From the NCBI GenBank assembly GCA_901538445.1, contig LR594585.1, forward strand, positions 945,500 through 1,009,499: DNA of 64,000 nucleotides, written 5' to 3'. Under the pieces are notes generated by a model that saw nothing but the letters and a program-made list of their open reading frames with translations, searched no databases and had not been told where the DNA came from. A program made the position numbers and the translations under genes. The DNA is from Gemmataceae bacterium (lineage in GTDB: Bacteria > Planctomycetota > Planctomycetia > Gemmatales > Gemmataceae). Every line of letters begins with the position of its first letter. Position 1 is the first letter of the stretch. Below, piece by piece: positions 40,809-49,607 of the stretch.

Positions 40809-43064
40809 TCACGGCACGCGCTTGAGCTTGCGCCTCACCTCGTCGAGGCGGCCGTCGCGGCGGGCGCGGACCCCGGCCCGGTTCTCGGCCTCGCTCAGTT
40901 CGGCGCTGCGCTCCCACGCGGCCTTCGCCTTCGCCTTCTCCCCGAGGCGGAACTGCACGTCGCCCAGGTGGTCCCACACGACCGGGTCGACCGCCCCGGA
41001 CGGCAGCGCCGCGGCGCGCTCGAGTTCGGCCCGCGCCTCGGCGAGTTGCCCGCGGCGGAACAGCACCCACCCGAGGCTGTCGAGGTACGCGGCGCTCTCG
41101 GGCTCGGCGTCGCCGGCCTTGCGGCGGGCGAGCCGGTCGGTGGCGATCGCGTGCCGCACCAGCCGCTCGGCCTCGGGCAGGTCGCGGGACTGGTCGGCGA
41201 GGTGGAACCCGAGGTCGTTGGCGGCGGCGGCGTGGTCCGGGTCGGCGTCGAGGATCGCCCGCAACTCGGCCTCGGCCTCGTCGGCCTTCTTCGCCCCCCA
41301 GTACGCCCCGGCCAGCGCGTACCGCACGCTGGCGCGGTCGGCCTTCGCGGGGAACTCGTCGAGGAGCTTCTTCCCGAGGTCGATTCCGGCGTCCCATTTC
41401 CCGAGCGAGCAGAGGACGTGGACCTTGTGGACACGAACGGTGAGGCGGTCGCCGTCGGCCGTCTGCTGGATGCACAGGTCCGCGGCCGCCAGCGCCTTCT
41501 CCTCCTCGCCGAGGTCGGCGAGCGCGCCGGAGAGGTAGTAGTTGAAGTAGTGCGGGGCGAGCGGCAGGTGCGGCGGGTTCTCGATCGCCTGGAGCGCCTC
41601 GCGACACACGCGGGCCACGTCGGCCGGCTTGCGGGCCGCGTTGAGCACGGTGAGCAGCGCCCCGTAGGCGTCGCCGACGGTCTCGCGGTTCGCGTTCCGC
41701 ACGGCCGTCTGGAAGTGGAACGCGGCCAGTTCGAGTTCCCGCTGGCGGGCCGCGAGCTGGCCGAGGAAGTAGTGGACGCCGTGCGTCCGCTTGGTGCCGG
41801 TCTCGGCGTCGGCGGCCGCGGCCCCGAGCAGCGCGACCACGGCGGCCCGGTCGTCGCGGACCACGGCGGCGACCGCCCGCGCCTTCCCGGCGGCGAACTC
41901 GCGGGCCGCGGCCAGCTCGACCGGGTCCACCGGCTTGTCGGTCTTGTCCTTGTCCTTCAGCACCGCGAACGCCCGGTCCAGTTCGGAAACGATCTCCCGC
42001 GGCCGGTTCAGCTCCAGGTGCGACCGGACGACGACCTCGACGACCTTCGGGTCGTTGGTCGCGGCCATCAGCGACTTGAACCGGGCGTCGGCCTCGCCGC
42101 GGGTCTGGTGCCGACGGGCGAGTTCGGCGGCGAGGACCGCTTCGAGCGGCCGGTTCTTCGGGTCCGCGTCGAGCAACCGGCGGAGCGCCGGGGCGACGTC
42201 GGCGTCGCGGCCGGCGTCGCGGAGCAGGGCGGCGAGCCGCGCGTAGGGGTCGGGCGACACCGGCCGCAGCTTGAGGAACTGTTCGAGGTGCCGGAGCGCG
42301 CCGTCGGTCTCGCCCTTGGCCTGGAGAACCCCCGAGAGGTGCCACGCGAGCAGGGCGGCCGACGCGGAGTCGTTCCCCTTCAGTGGGTCGGCGTAGAGCT
42401 TCGCGGCGGCGGCGAACGCCTCGGCCGCCTCGTCGAACTTGCGGAGCCGGGTCCGGACCTTGCCGAGCCGTTCGAGGCACTCGGCGGCGGCGGTGTCGGC
42501 CCCGCGGGGCGAGAACCCGCCGGCCGCGATCACCTCCTTCCGCCGGTCGGTGAGCCACTCGACGGCCCGGCGGAGCGCGGCCTCGGCCCCGGCCGGGTCG
42601 TCCGCCTTCTCGCACAGCGTGGCGAGGTCGCGGTAGATCGCGACGGCCTTGTCGGCGCGGCCCGCGGGGAGCGGCCCCTCGGTCGCGAGCTTCGCGGCCG
42701 CGACGGCCCCCTTCGGGTCGCCCGCGTCGAACAGTAACTTCGCGAGCGCGTGCGCGACGTCCACGTCCCGCGGGTCGCGGGCCAGCACCTGCCGCGCGAC
42801 GCGGATCGCTTCCGGTTCACGGCCGAGCTGGGTGTAGGTGCGGACGAGTTCGCGGAGCGGGGCGGTGGCGTCGGGGTCGGACTTCGCGGCCGCTTCGAGC
42901 TGCGCGGCGGAGGTGAGCAGGCGCTCGCGGCGGGCGTTCCACACCGCGAGGCCGAACGTCGTGACCGCGTCCTTGTGGGCGTCCCCGGCCGTCGGGAGCC
43001 GCGGGGGAGGCGGGTCGGCCGGCGGGGCCGCGAGTGCGAGCGCGACGAGCAGGCCGGTGACCAT
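40809..43064 (-). CDS. Large TPR protein, exported
   Basis: 751 residues. The hydrophobic start (MVTGLLVALALAAPPADPPPP) looks like a signal peptide. The remainder is a nearly continuous helical array with many TPR-like units, for example AIRVARQVLARDPRDVDVAHALAKLL, AGRDADVAPALRRLLDADPKN and AEAELRAILDADPDHAAAANDLGFHL (each shown in part). The last part (SAAYLDSLGWVLFRRGQLAEAR) is the classic planctomycete and proteobacterial TPR ending. It probably mediates protein contacts in the periplasm. The repeat element copy C and a further palindrome lie upstream. Confidence 0.85.
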   Translation of the reverse strand: MVTGLLVALALAAPPADPPPPRLPTAGDAHKDAVTTFGLAVWNARRERLLTSAAQLEAAAKSDPDATAPLRELVRTYTQLGREPEAIRVARQVLARDPRDVDVAHALAKLLFDAGDPKGAVAAAKLATEGPLPAGRADKAVAIYRDLATLCEKADDPAGAEAALRRAVEWLTDRRKEVIAAGGFSPRGADTAAAECLERLGKVRTRLRKFDEAAEAFAAAAKLYADPLKGNDSASAALLAWHLSGVLQAKGETDGALRHLEQFLKLRPVSPDPYARLAALLRDAGRDADVAPALRRLLDADPKNRPLEAVLAAELARRHQTRGEADARFKSLMAATNDPKVVEVVVRSHLELNRPREIVSELDRAFAVLKDKDKTDKPVDPVELAAAREFAAGKARAVAAVVRDDRAAVVALLGAAAADAETGTKRTHGVHYFLGQLAARQRELELAAFHFQTAVRNANRETVGDAYGALLTVLNAARKPADVARVCREALQAIENPPHLPLAPHYFNYYLSGALADLGEEEKALAAADLCIQQTADGDRLTVRVHKVHVLCSLGKWDAGIDLGKKLLDEFPAKADRASVRYALAGAYWGAKKADEAEAELRAILDADPDHAAAANDLGFHLADQSRDLPEAERLVRHAIATDRLARRKAGDAEPESAAYLDSLGWVLFRRGQLAEARAELERAAALPSGAVDPVVWDHLGDVQFRLGEKAKAKAAWERSAELSEAENRAGVRARRDGRLDEVRRKLKRVP

Positions 43065-43204
43065 TGGGACAACTCCGCGCGGCTGAAGGACAACCGCCGG
43101 ATTCTACCGGCCCCGACCGGGCGTGCCAACGCGAACAGAGCCGCTCGGCCGCTCGGCCGCCACTGGCGAACCGCTGAATCAAGTTGAGTTTGCTGCCCGG
43201 TAAG

Positions 43205-43346
43205 GCATAATGAAGTGCGGCGGGAAATGGTTCTGAGCGAAGTGGGGGGTGGGGTCTCCAGAACCAACGAAAACTCTCCAGAACCAGCCAAAACTCTCCA
43301 GAATCACGCGGAACTCTTCAGAACCACGGCCAACTCTCCAGAACCA
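43205..43346 (+). repeat. Dispersed element with 20-nt-period CTCTCCAGAA array, copy C (short)
   Basis: CTCTCCA boxes end at 43260, 43280, 43300, 43320 and 43340 (one has CTCTTCA), again exactly 20 nt apart. The preceding GGGAAATGGTTCTG and AGTGGGGGGTGGGGTCTCC match copy B, but further flank homology is short. It lies 140 nt upstream of the TPR gene, pointing away from it. Confidence 0.85.
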
Positions 43347-43511
43347 AACCACGGCTCGCCAGAAGCAAGGGCTCCAGCAATCGCCAAGGCACCCGGCAGG
43401 TGAAGTTCTCCCCGACTGGAGAGCACCGGGAGGGGGTGCTCCCGCTTCCGCACTCTCCCCTTGCGGGAATTTCTGCTTCAGGCAGCGAGGCTTTGCGAGC
43501 GGGTGGGGGGT

Positions 43512-43590
43512 GGAACCTGTTGAGATGTTGGCGCTTCACCCCTCACCCGGCCGCGAAGCGCGGCCACCCTCTCCCGCACGGGGAGAGGGC
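43512..43590. repeat. Intergenic palindrome, family 'CCCCTCACCCGGCCGCGAAGCGCGG', copy 2
   Basis: AACCTGTTGAGATGTTGGCGCT is followed by CCCCTCACCCGGCCGCGAAG and CACCCTCTCCCGCACGGGGA (pieces of 20 or fewer). It matches the inner and right parts of 21681-21813. The left arm (around 43451) has decayed, so this copy is only partly palindromic. Rest of the 43347-43638 gap: nothing else recognised. Confidence 0.8.
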
Positions 43591-43638
43591 CAGAACCGAA
43601 ACGCCTGCCGCTCGCCGACATCCCAGGGCACGCACGCC

Positions 43639-44013
43639 CTACGGCTTCGCGGGCACGTCGAACGCCAGCGTGCCGCCGCCCGGCGGCACCTCGGCCGTCG
43701 TCTCCCACGGCTTGAACGCCGTGGCCGCGAGCGCCTTGTCGGACCCGGACCCGAGCATCGGCGGGCCGATCCGCACGAGGTACTTCCCGGGAGCGACCGC
43801 GTGGTCGGGGGGCAGCGCGAACGCGCCGTTCTGGACCGGGGCGGTCGCGCCGGGGCCGGTGGTGCCGGCGGCCGGGTCGGGCTCGAACGTGACGTACCCG
43901 GCCGGCAGCGGGTCGCCGTTGCGGGTGACGGTGCCGGAGACCGGGACCGGCCCCGACCCGCACCCGGCCGCGGCCAGCGCGAGGCCGGCCGCAAGGGTTC
44001 GGAGGTGCGTCAC
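43639..44013 (-). CDS. Small lipoprotein with transthyretin-like/carboxypeptidase-regulatory fold
   Basis: 124 residues starting with GTG ([21 protein letters not shown]). Lipobox A-A-G-C is at the end of the hydrophobic leader. The mature part [23 protein letters not shown] ... GKYLVRI is the beta-sandwich pattern of planctomycete carboxypeptidase-regulatory-like lipoproteins. It starts inside the stop codon of the DUF1559 gene (GTGA overlap), so translation is probably coupled. The pairing DUF1559 plus small lipoprotein is common in planctomycetes; its role is unknown. Confidence 0.78.
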   Translation of the reverse strand: MTHLRTLAAGLALAAAGCGSGPVPVSGTVTRNGDPLPAGYVTFEPDPAAGTTGPGATAPVQNGAFALPPDHAVAPGKYLVRIGPPMLGSGSDKALAATAFKPWETTAEVPPGGGTLAFDVPAKP

Positions 44014-44975
44014 GGGGCACCCCCGGCCGGGAGGCCGTCGGCCGCCGCGCCGAGCTGGCGGTGGACGTTCAGGTCGAGCGAGTTCGGAAGGAACCGCACG
44101 CTCCCGTCGCACATCGCCGCGTTGCACCCGCCGGTGTGGAAGCTCCCGAACGTGCGGCCCACGGGGGCCTCGTGGTACCGGACCGTCGAGCCGGTGTAGT
44201 CGGCCAGCCCGCAGCACGGCTTGTTGATCGGGTCCACCGCGGCGGTGATGTTGGTGTAGTACCGCCACGACGACTGGAGGTACGCCCCGGCGGACCAGAA
44301 CCCCTGCTTGTTCGCGCCGTCCGACGGGCGGGTGTCGATCACCATGTACTTGCTCTCGGCGAGCAGGTACGTGTTCGTGGTGCCGTCGGTGATGTCGGTG
44401 AACCGGGTCCGCGAGTTGAGGTACGAGACCCCGTTCGAGAACAGGATGAACTCGGCGTAGTTGTCGGACACGCACCCGCTGGCGGTCGGCGCGCCGCCCC
44501 CGGCCACCGCGAGGTAGCTGGAGAAGTTCGTGCCGGCCATCCGCGGGTCGCTCGGGCAGTGGAACGTCGGCATGACGGTGGTCTGCGCCGCGTAGTTGCC
44601 GGTGCCGGAGCCCTGCTCGCGGTTGATCGCGAAGCTGGCGTTCAGATTGAACTTCGCGAACAGCGCGCCCTGCTCGATGTACGGGAGCAGCGCCACGCTC
44701 CACGGCGTGCGGGCGTCGGACCACGGGTTCCCCTGCGCCGGGCACGACCCGGTCAGGTTGGCGACCTCCTGACCGGCCGGGAGCCGGCTGTACACGTCGT
44801 GCGCCGCGTGCATCGCGAGCGCGAGTTGCTTGATCTTGTTCGAGCACTGCGTGCGTGCGGCCGCCTCGCGGACCTTCTGCACCGCGGGCAGCAACAGGCC
44901 GATGAGGATCGCGATGATGGCGATCACCACCAATAACTCAATGAGCGTGAACGCTCGGGACCGGGGGGAAAGCAT
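44010..44975 (-). CDS. DUF1559 domain prepilin-like protein
   Basis: 321 residues. The N-terminus [16 protein letters not shown] is a type IV prepilin/pseudopilin signal: cleavage is expected before Phe, with Glu at +5, and the hydrophobic helix follows. The DUF1559 domain (SBP_bac_10-like) occupies the rest. It ends in the H-x9-D-G signature [18 protein letters not shown]. Such proteins are assembled or anchored by type II/IV pilus machinery at the cell surface; many paralogues exist per planctomycete genome. Overlaps the downstream lipoprotein gene by 4 nt. Confidence 0.92.
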   Translation of the reverse strand: MLSPRSRAFTLIELLVVIAIIAILIGLLLPAVQKVREAAARTQCSNKIKQLALAMHAAHDVYSRLPAGQEVANLTGSCPAQGNPWSDARTPWSVALLPYIEQGALFAKFNLNASFAINREQGSGTGNYAAQTTVMPTFHCPSDPRMAGTNFSSYLAVAGGGAPTASGCVSDNYAEFILFSNGVSYLNSRTRFTDITDGTTNTYLLAESKYMVIDTRPSDGANKQGFWSAGAYLQSSWRYYTNITAAVDPINKPCCGLADYTGSTVRYHEAPVGRTFGSFHTGGCNAAMCDGSVRFLPNSLDLNVHRQLGAAADGLPAGGAP

Positions 44976-45131
44976 AAAGGAACCCAGAGAGGAGAATGGA
45001 TACCCACCGAACGCGGGCGAAGGGCGACCGGATCAACGGGCTACTCCTAGCATAGCACCGTAAGCCCTGTCTATGGCGGGCTTTCCCACTGGTCTGTCGT
45101 GCAAACGTTCTCGCGCCCGCGGGATCTTGGT

Positions 45132-45174
45132 CCGGAGTCAACTCCGGCGGCGCACGCGTCTGCCGGGCTATACT
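45132..45174 (+). promoter_or_regulatory. Candidate promoter and operator of the AhpD-like gene
   Basis: CCGGAGT-CA-ACTCCGG (45132-45147) is a near-perfect palindrome placed 21 nt upstream of a TATACT (45169-45174) that is 29 nt before the ATG. The palindrome covers the -35 position. Confidence 0.45.
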
Positions 45175-45203
45175 TCCTGCTCCCCGAACCCCGAGGAGCA
45201 GAC

Positions 45204-45635
45204 ATGTCCACGCAGCGCATCGCCACCGTCGCGCCCGTCTCCGAGGAGGCCGCCACGGCCAAGGTCGCCGAGGTCTACGCCGACATCAAGGCGACCAAGA
45301 ACATCGCCTTCGTGCCGAACCTGTGGCGGGTGCTGGCCACGAACCCGGACCACCTCGAACTGGTGTGGTCGCGGCTCAAGGCGATCATGCACCCCGAAGC
45401 GACCGGCCGCGCCTCGAAGCTCGACCCGCTCACGCGCGAGATCATCGCGCTGGCGGTGTCGGCGACGAACGGTTGCGCGTACTGCGTGAACTCGCACACC
45501 ACCGCGGTCCGCAAGCTCGGGCTGAGCGTCGAGGCGCTCGGCGAGGTGATGGCCGTGGTCGGGCTGTTCAACACGACCAACGCACTCGCGGACGCCTACC
45601 AGATCGAGCCCGACATCCTCCCGCCGCTGGAGTGA
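45204..45635 (+). CDS. AhpD-like carboxymuconolactone decarboxylase family protein
   Basis: 143 residues. The peroxidatic motif E-x11-C-x-x-C-x3-H is present: Glu79, Cys91 and Cys94 and His98 in NGCAYCVNSHTTA. This is the AhpD-type alkylhydroperoxidase arrangement of the CMD family, all-helical. It reduces peroxides or recycles thiol partners. GAGGAGC before the ATG sets the start. No ahpC neighbour. Next gene begins 84 nt downstream in the same direction. Confidence 0.88.
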   Translation: MSTQRIATVAPVSEEAATAKVAEVYADIKATKNIAFVPNLWRVLATNPDHLELVWSRLKAIMHPEATGRASKLDPLTREIIALAVSATNGCAYCVNSHTTAVRKLGLSVEALGEVMAVVGLFNTTNALADAYQIEPDILPPLE

Positions 45636-45718
45636 AGATCGCCGCGGGCGGCCAACGGCGCGGGCGGGTCGGCGTTAGACTCTTCGTCACGCCTGCCACC
45701 TTTCCCGCGAGGCCGCAC

Positions 45719-47995
45719 ATGCGACCGTTCGTGATTCCCACCGGCGCGCTGCTCACCGCGCTTCTGTTCCTCGCCCCGGCCGTCCGCGGCGAGCCCGACA
45801 AGCCCACCAAACCCAACGACGTGAAGGTCGTGCCGGTCGCGGACCTGCCCGTCACCCGGATCGTCCTGTTCAACGCCGGCATCGGGTACTTCCACCGCGA
45901 GGGCGAGGTCACCGGCGACGCCCGCGTCGACCTGCGGTTCGACGAGGCCGACGTCAACGACCTGCTCAAGAGCCTCGTGCTCTCCGACGCCGGCGGCGGG
46001 AAGCCGAAGGCCGTCACCTACGACAACCGGCTGCCGGTCGAGTACGCCCTCAAGGGGTTCGCGGTGGACGTCACCGAGAACCCGAGCATGGGCCAGCTGC
46101 TGCACCAGGTCCGCGGCGAGAAGATCGAGGTGGCGGACAAGTCCGGCACCACGCTCACCGGGCAGATCGTGAGCGTCGAGAAGCCGCAGGCCGGTCCGGC
46201 GGCCGCAGCCGCCCCGGACGAGAAGATCAACCTGCTCACCGACGACGGGCTCCAGACGGTCGAACTCAAGCAGGTGAAGAAGCTCAAGTTCGTGCGGCCC
46301 GAACTCCAGGCCGAGTTCCGGAAGGCGCTGGAGGTGCTCGCGGCGTCGCGGGGCGACAACAAGAAGACCGTGTCCGTGGCGTTCGGCGGCAACGGCAAGC
46401 GTCGGGTCGCCGTCGGGTACGTCACCGAGGCCCCGCTGTGGAAGACGAGCTACCGGCTCAAGATCGACGAGAAGGGGGCCGTGCGGTTGATGGCGTGGGC
46501 GACGATCGAGAACACGACCGACGAGGACTGGAAGGACGTGAAGGTGTCACTCGTGAGCGGCCGGCCGATGACGTTCCAGATGGACATGTACGACCCGCTG
46601 TTCGTCCCGCGGCCGACGGTCGAGCCGGAGCTGTTCGCGTCGCTCCGCCCGCCGATGTACCAGGGGAATCTGAACCCGACCGGCATGGGCATGGGCGTCG
46701 GCCGCAACCCCGGCCAGGGGTTCGGCGGGTTCGCCGGGAACCAGGGCAATCAGCCCCTCGAAGCCCCGCTCCTTCAGAACGGCCAGTTCGGGAATGGGCA
46801 GTTCGGCAACCATGGCGGGCAGTTCGGGATTCAGGGCGGGTTCGCGAACCCGGCGCCGTACCTCCCGCGGGTGCCGCGGCCGGACGTGCGCACGCTGTAC
46901 GGCCAGCGGCTCACGTTCGAGGAGTACCTGGGCCGCAGCCGCGGCACCGCCCCGCCCGCGGCCGACCCGGAGCGGCCCCCGGCGAAGACGATCCGCGACC
47001 CGCTCGACAAGAACAGCGGCGCGCTCGCGGCCCCGGACGCGACCGAGGTGTTCGAGGTGAAGATCGACGGCCCGGTCACGCTCCCGCGGCAGAAGTCGGC
47101 GCTGGTGCCGATCCTCGACCAGGAGGTCACGGGCTCGCGGGTGAGCATCTACAACCCCACGGTGCTCGCGAAGCACCCCCTGCTCGGCCTGCGGTTCAAG
47201 AACGCCGCGGCCGCGCCGCTGACCCAGGGGCCGGTCGCGGTGTACGACGGCGGCACGTTTGCCGGCGACGCCCGGATGCCCGACGTTCAGAAGAGCGAGG
47301 AGCGGCTCATCAGCTACGCGGTGGACGTCGCCACCGAGGTCGTCGCGACGGCCCGGCCCAGGCAGGGCGCGGTCGAGGTCGTGAAGGTGACACCGGGCTG
47401 GATCGAGTCGACGTCGCGGTGGAAGTGGCGGACCGAGTACGTGATCCGCAACCGCGACACCCGCGACCGCACGGTCCTCATCGAGCACCCGCGGGTCAGC
47501 GAGCGCAAGCTGGTGAGCCCGGCGAAGGCCGCCGAGGTCACCAGGAGCTTCACCCGGTTCGAGGTGCCCGTGAAGGCCGGGGCGAGGGAGACGCTCGAGG
47601 TGGTCGAGGAGGGGGAGTCCGGCGAGTCGTTCGTGCTGGATGCCGCGAGCGGCACCACGCTCCTGCACTACTCGAAGCTGGACGCGACGAAGCCGGCCGT
47701 GCGGGCGGTGCTGGCGAAGTTGCTCGAGATCCGCGGTTCGATCGAGGCCGCGAAGAGCGGGATCGAGGCCGAGCAGGTGGCGCTCAAGGAGATCGGCGAC
47801 GACCAGGACCGCATCCGCAAGAACATCGAGCGCGCCCCGAAGGAGTCCGAGGCGTACAAGCGGTACGTCAAGAAGTTCGACGACCAGGAGACCGAGATCG
47901 AGAAGCGCCAGGCCAAGGTGAAGGAGTTGCGGGCCGACCTGGCGAAGCACGAGAAGGCGCTCAGGGACTACGCCGCGATCGCGAAGGCGGAATGA
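45719..47995 (+). CDS. DUF4139 domain secreted protein with Gly/Asn/Gln-rich linker
   Basis: 758 residues with signal peptide (MRPFVIPTGALLTALLFLAPAVRG). Residues about 35-210 form a beta-rich N-terminal domain (VTRIVLFNAGIGYFHREG ... DVNDLLKSLVLSDAG). The DUF4139 core starts at VAVGYVTEAPLWKTSYRL and ENTTDEDWKDVKVSLVSGRP (about 215-290) and continues around 440-625. In between is an odd low-complexity linker with GMGMGVGRNPGQGFGGFAGN and NGQFGNGQFGNHGGQFG (about 315-385). The C-terminus (about 640-758) is a charged coiled coil. Function unknown. Confidence 0.8.
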   Translation: MRPFVIPTGALLTALLFLAPAVRGEPDKPTKPNDVKVVPVADLPVTRIVLFNAGIGYFHREGEVTGDARVDLRFDEADVNDLLKSLVLSDAGGGKPKAVTYDNRLPVEYALKGFAVDVTENPSMGQLLHQVRGEKIEVADKSGTTLTGQIVSVEKPQAGPAAAAAPDEKINLLTDDGLQTVELKQVKKLKFVRPELQAEFRKALEVLAASRGDNKKTVSVAFGGNGKRRVAVGYVTEAPLWKTSYRLKIDEKGAVRLMAWATIENTTDEDWKDVKVSLVSGRPMTFQMDMYDPLFVPRPTVEPELFASLRPPMYQGNLNPTGMGMGVGRNPGQGFGGFAGNQGNQPLEAPLLQNGQFGNGQFGNHGGQFGIQGGFANPAPYLPRVPRPDVRTLYGQRLTFEEYLGRSRGTAPPAADPERPPAKTIRDPLDKNSGALAAPDATEVFEVKIDGPVTLPRQKSALVPILDQEVTGSRVSIYNPTVLAKHPLLGLRFKNAAAAPLTQGPVAVYDGGTFAGDARMPDVQKSEERLISYAVDVATEVVATARPRQGAVEVVKVTPGWIESTSRWKWRTEYVIRNRDTRDRTVLIEHPRVSERKLVSPAKAAEVTRSFTRFEVPVKAGARETLEVVEEGESGESFVLDAASGTTLLHYSKLDATKPAVRAVLAKLLEIRGSIEAAKSGIEAEQVALKEIGDDQDRIRKNIERAPKESEAYKRYVKKFDDQETEIEKRQAKVKELRADLAKHEKALRDYAAIAKAE

Positions 47996-47999
47996 GGTA

Positions 48000-48098
48000 G
48001 GAGTGTTGGGAGTGTTGAAGTGTTGGAGAGTGTTGAATTCCGGTACCGTCCGGTGCCCGAGTCAACACTCTCAACGCGGAAACACTCCCAACACTCTC
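48000..48098. repeat. Intergenic palindrome, family 'GAGTGTTG', copy 2
   Basis: GGAGTGTTGGGAGTGTT (48000-48016) and further GTGTTG words are mirrored by AACACTCCCAACACTCTCC (about 48080-48098). It lies between convergent stop codons (47995 and 48104), so it may terminate both genes. Related to 13406-13549. Confidence 0.8.
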
Positions 48099-48103
48099 CG
48101 GCG

Positions 48104-48796
48104 TCACTTGTCCAGCACGCCCAGGATCGTCTCGGCGACGAGCTTGTTGCCGGCCTCGTTCAGGTGGACGCGGTCGCTCGTCAGCACGCCCTTCTCCTTG
48201 TCGTCGGCGTTGTTCTTCGCGAGGTGGTCGGCGAACGCCTTCCGCAGGTCGCACAGTTGCACGCCGGTGTCCTTCGCGACCTTGCGGCTGATCTCGGCGT
48301 ACTCGTCGAGCTTGGCGTCGAGGGCGTTGGTGCCGGTCTTCTTCTCGCCGATCACGGTCGGGGTGCAGAGGATCACGCGGGCCTTGGTCTCCTGGATCTT
48401 GCCGATGATCTCCTTGAGCCCGGCCTCGAACTTGTCCGGCGGGGTGCCGCGGGCCGGGTCCTTCTCGCCGTGCCACACGTCGTTGATCCCGATGTAGATC
48501 ACCACGACCGTCGGCTTCTTGGCCAGCACGTCCTTCTCCAGCCGCTTCTGGAGGTCCGGCACCTTGTTGCCGCTGATGCCGGCCCCGATGACCTCGATCG
48601 CGAGGTCCTTGTGCTTCTCGGCCAGCGCGTTCTTGATGACGGTGACGTACCCCGTCTTGCCGACGCCGGCCTGGGTGATCGAGTCGCCGAGGAACACGAT
48701 CCGGTCGGCCTTCTTGAGCGGCTCGTCGGCCGCACACGCCGTGAGGGCCGGTGCGGTGAACGCGGCGAGGGCCAGGAACAGGTAGCGCAGACGCAT
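48104..48796 (-). CDS. SGNH/GDSL hydrolase lipoprotein
   Basis: 230 residues. The leader MRLRYLFLALAAFTAPALTAC ends in an L-T-A-C lipobox, so Cys21 is probably lipidated. The SGNH blocks are complete: IVFLGDSITQ (Ser39), GAGISGNKV (Gly and Asn), IYIGINDVW (Asn) and DRVHLNEAG (Asp and His). Family members are esterases of the lysophospholipase/acetylesterase type. The next gene upstream on the same strand, separated by a palindrome, is a DUF1080 protein. Confidence 0.92.
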   Translation of the reverse strand: MRLRYLFLALAAFTAPALTACAADEPLKKADRIVFLGDSITQAGVGKTGYVTVIKNALAEKHKDLAIEVIGAGISGNKVPDLQKRLEKDVLAKKPTVVVIYIGINDVWHGEKDPARGTPPDKFEAGLKEIIGKIQETKARVILCTPTVIGEKKTGTNALDAKLDEYAEISRKVAKDTGVQLCDLRKAFADHLAKNNADDKEKGVLTSDRVHLNEAGNKLVAETILGVLDK

Positions 48797-48828
48797 GAGG
48801 TGCCTTTCGGTGGGGAGGGAGCGTCATT

Positions 48829-48902
48829 CGAGCCACGGGGTTCACCCCCGTGGCCTTCACCATTGTGTGACTCGCACCCACGGGGGTGAACCCCGTGGCT
48901 CG
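48829..48902. repeat. Intergenic palindrome, family 'GAGCCACGGGG', copy 3
   Basis: 25-bp arms (48829-48853 and 48878-48902) with a 24-nt loop, between the SGNH start and the DUF1080 stop. The arm has GGTTCACCC where copies 1 and 2 have GGCTTGCCC or GGCTTGTCC, with the change mirrored in the other arm (compensatory). Confidence 0.9.
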
Positions 48903-48913
48903 TCAGCCGAGTG

Positions 48914-49492
48914 TTACTTGATTTCCTTCAGGCGGATGTTGCGGTACTCGACGGTGTCGCGGTCGGCCTCCAGGCCGATCGGGCCGGTCGCGGGCACCTT
49001 CATCGCCTCGTTGAGCACCTCGCCGTTGCAGGTGCAGTGCGCGACCTCGCCCTTCACGACCACCACGATCTCGTTCCAGTCCTGCGGCTTGTACTTCTTC
49101 AGGTCCTTGTACGGCCCGGCGACGAGGTAGTCGCGGACCTGAAGCTGCGGGCCGCGGACGAACAGCCCGCTGTCGGCGTTCTTGGCCGCCCGGAACTCGA
49201 GCCGCAGCTCGAAGTCCTTGCCGAACTTCTCGGCGGTCCAGAGCTGGGCGGTGCCCTTGCCGGGGTTCACGACGATCATCCCGTCCTTGGCCGAGTACCG
49301 CTTGTCGGACGCCTCGGTCTTGCCGTCGAACGCCTCGAACTTGTCCTTGGTCTTGTACCCCCAGCCGGTGAGGTCCTTGCCGTTGAACAGCTCGACGGTG
49401 CCGGGTTCGGGCTTCTTGTCCTCGGCGCGCGACGCGGGCGCGGCCGCGGCGACGCCCAGCGCGAGCGCCAGGCCGGAGAGTGTGCGGAGCAT
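48914..49492 (-). CDS. DUF1080 (3-keto-disaccharide hydrolase-like) secreted protein
   Basis: 192 residues with signal peptide (MLRTLSGLALALGVAAAAPASRA). The DUF1080 beta-jelly-roll motifs are TVELFNGKDLTGWGYK, FELRLEFRAAKNADSGLFVRG, DWNEIVVVVKG and GPIGLEADRDTVEYRNIRLKEI. Some members cleave 3-keto-glycosides. It is at the smaller end of the family. The 14-bp palindrome GGGGGTATACCCCC lies 35 nt upstream. Confidence 0.9.
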   Translation of the reverse strand: MLRTLSGLALALGVAAAAPASRAEDKKPEPGTVELFNGKDLTGWGYKTKDKFEAFDGKTEASDKRYSAKDGMIVVNPGKGTAQLWTAEKFGKDFELRLEFRAAKNADSGLFVRGPQLQVRDYLVAGPYKDLKKYKPQDWNEIVVVVKGEVAHCTCNGEVLNEAMKVPATGPIGLEADRDTVEYRNIRLKEIK

Positions 49493-49526
49493 GCGAGAGT
49501 CTCGTGGGGAGCGGTCGAAGGCGGGC

Positions 49527-49540
49527 GGGGGTATACCCCC
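49527..49540. promoter_or_regulatory. Perfect 14-bp palindrome upstream of DUF1080 gene
   Basis: GGGGGTATACCCCC, 34 nt before the DUF1080 start on the minus strand. It is both a possible operator and a possible -10 region (TATAC). No other copy was noticed. Confidence 0.35.
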
Positions 49541-49607
49541 CGGACAGTCTGCGAAGGCGTGCAGAAACAAGCAACGATTTTTTTCGGCCGGCCGCTCCGA
49601 CCGCCGA

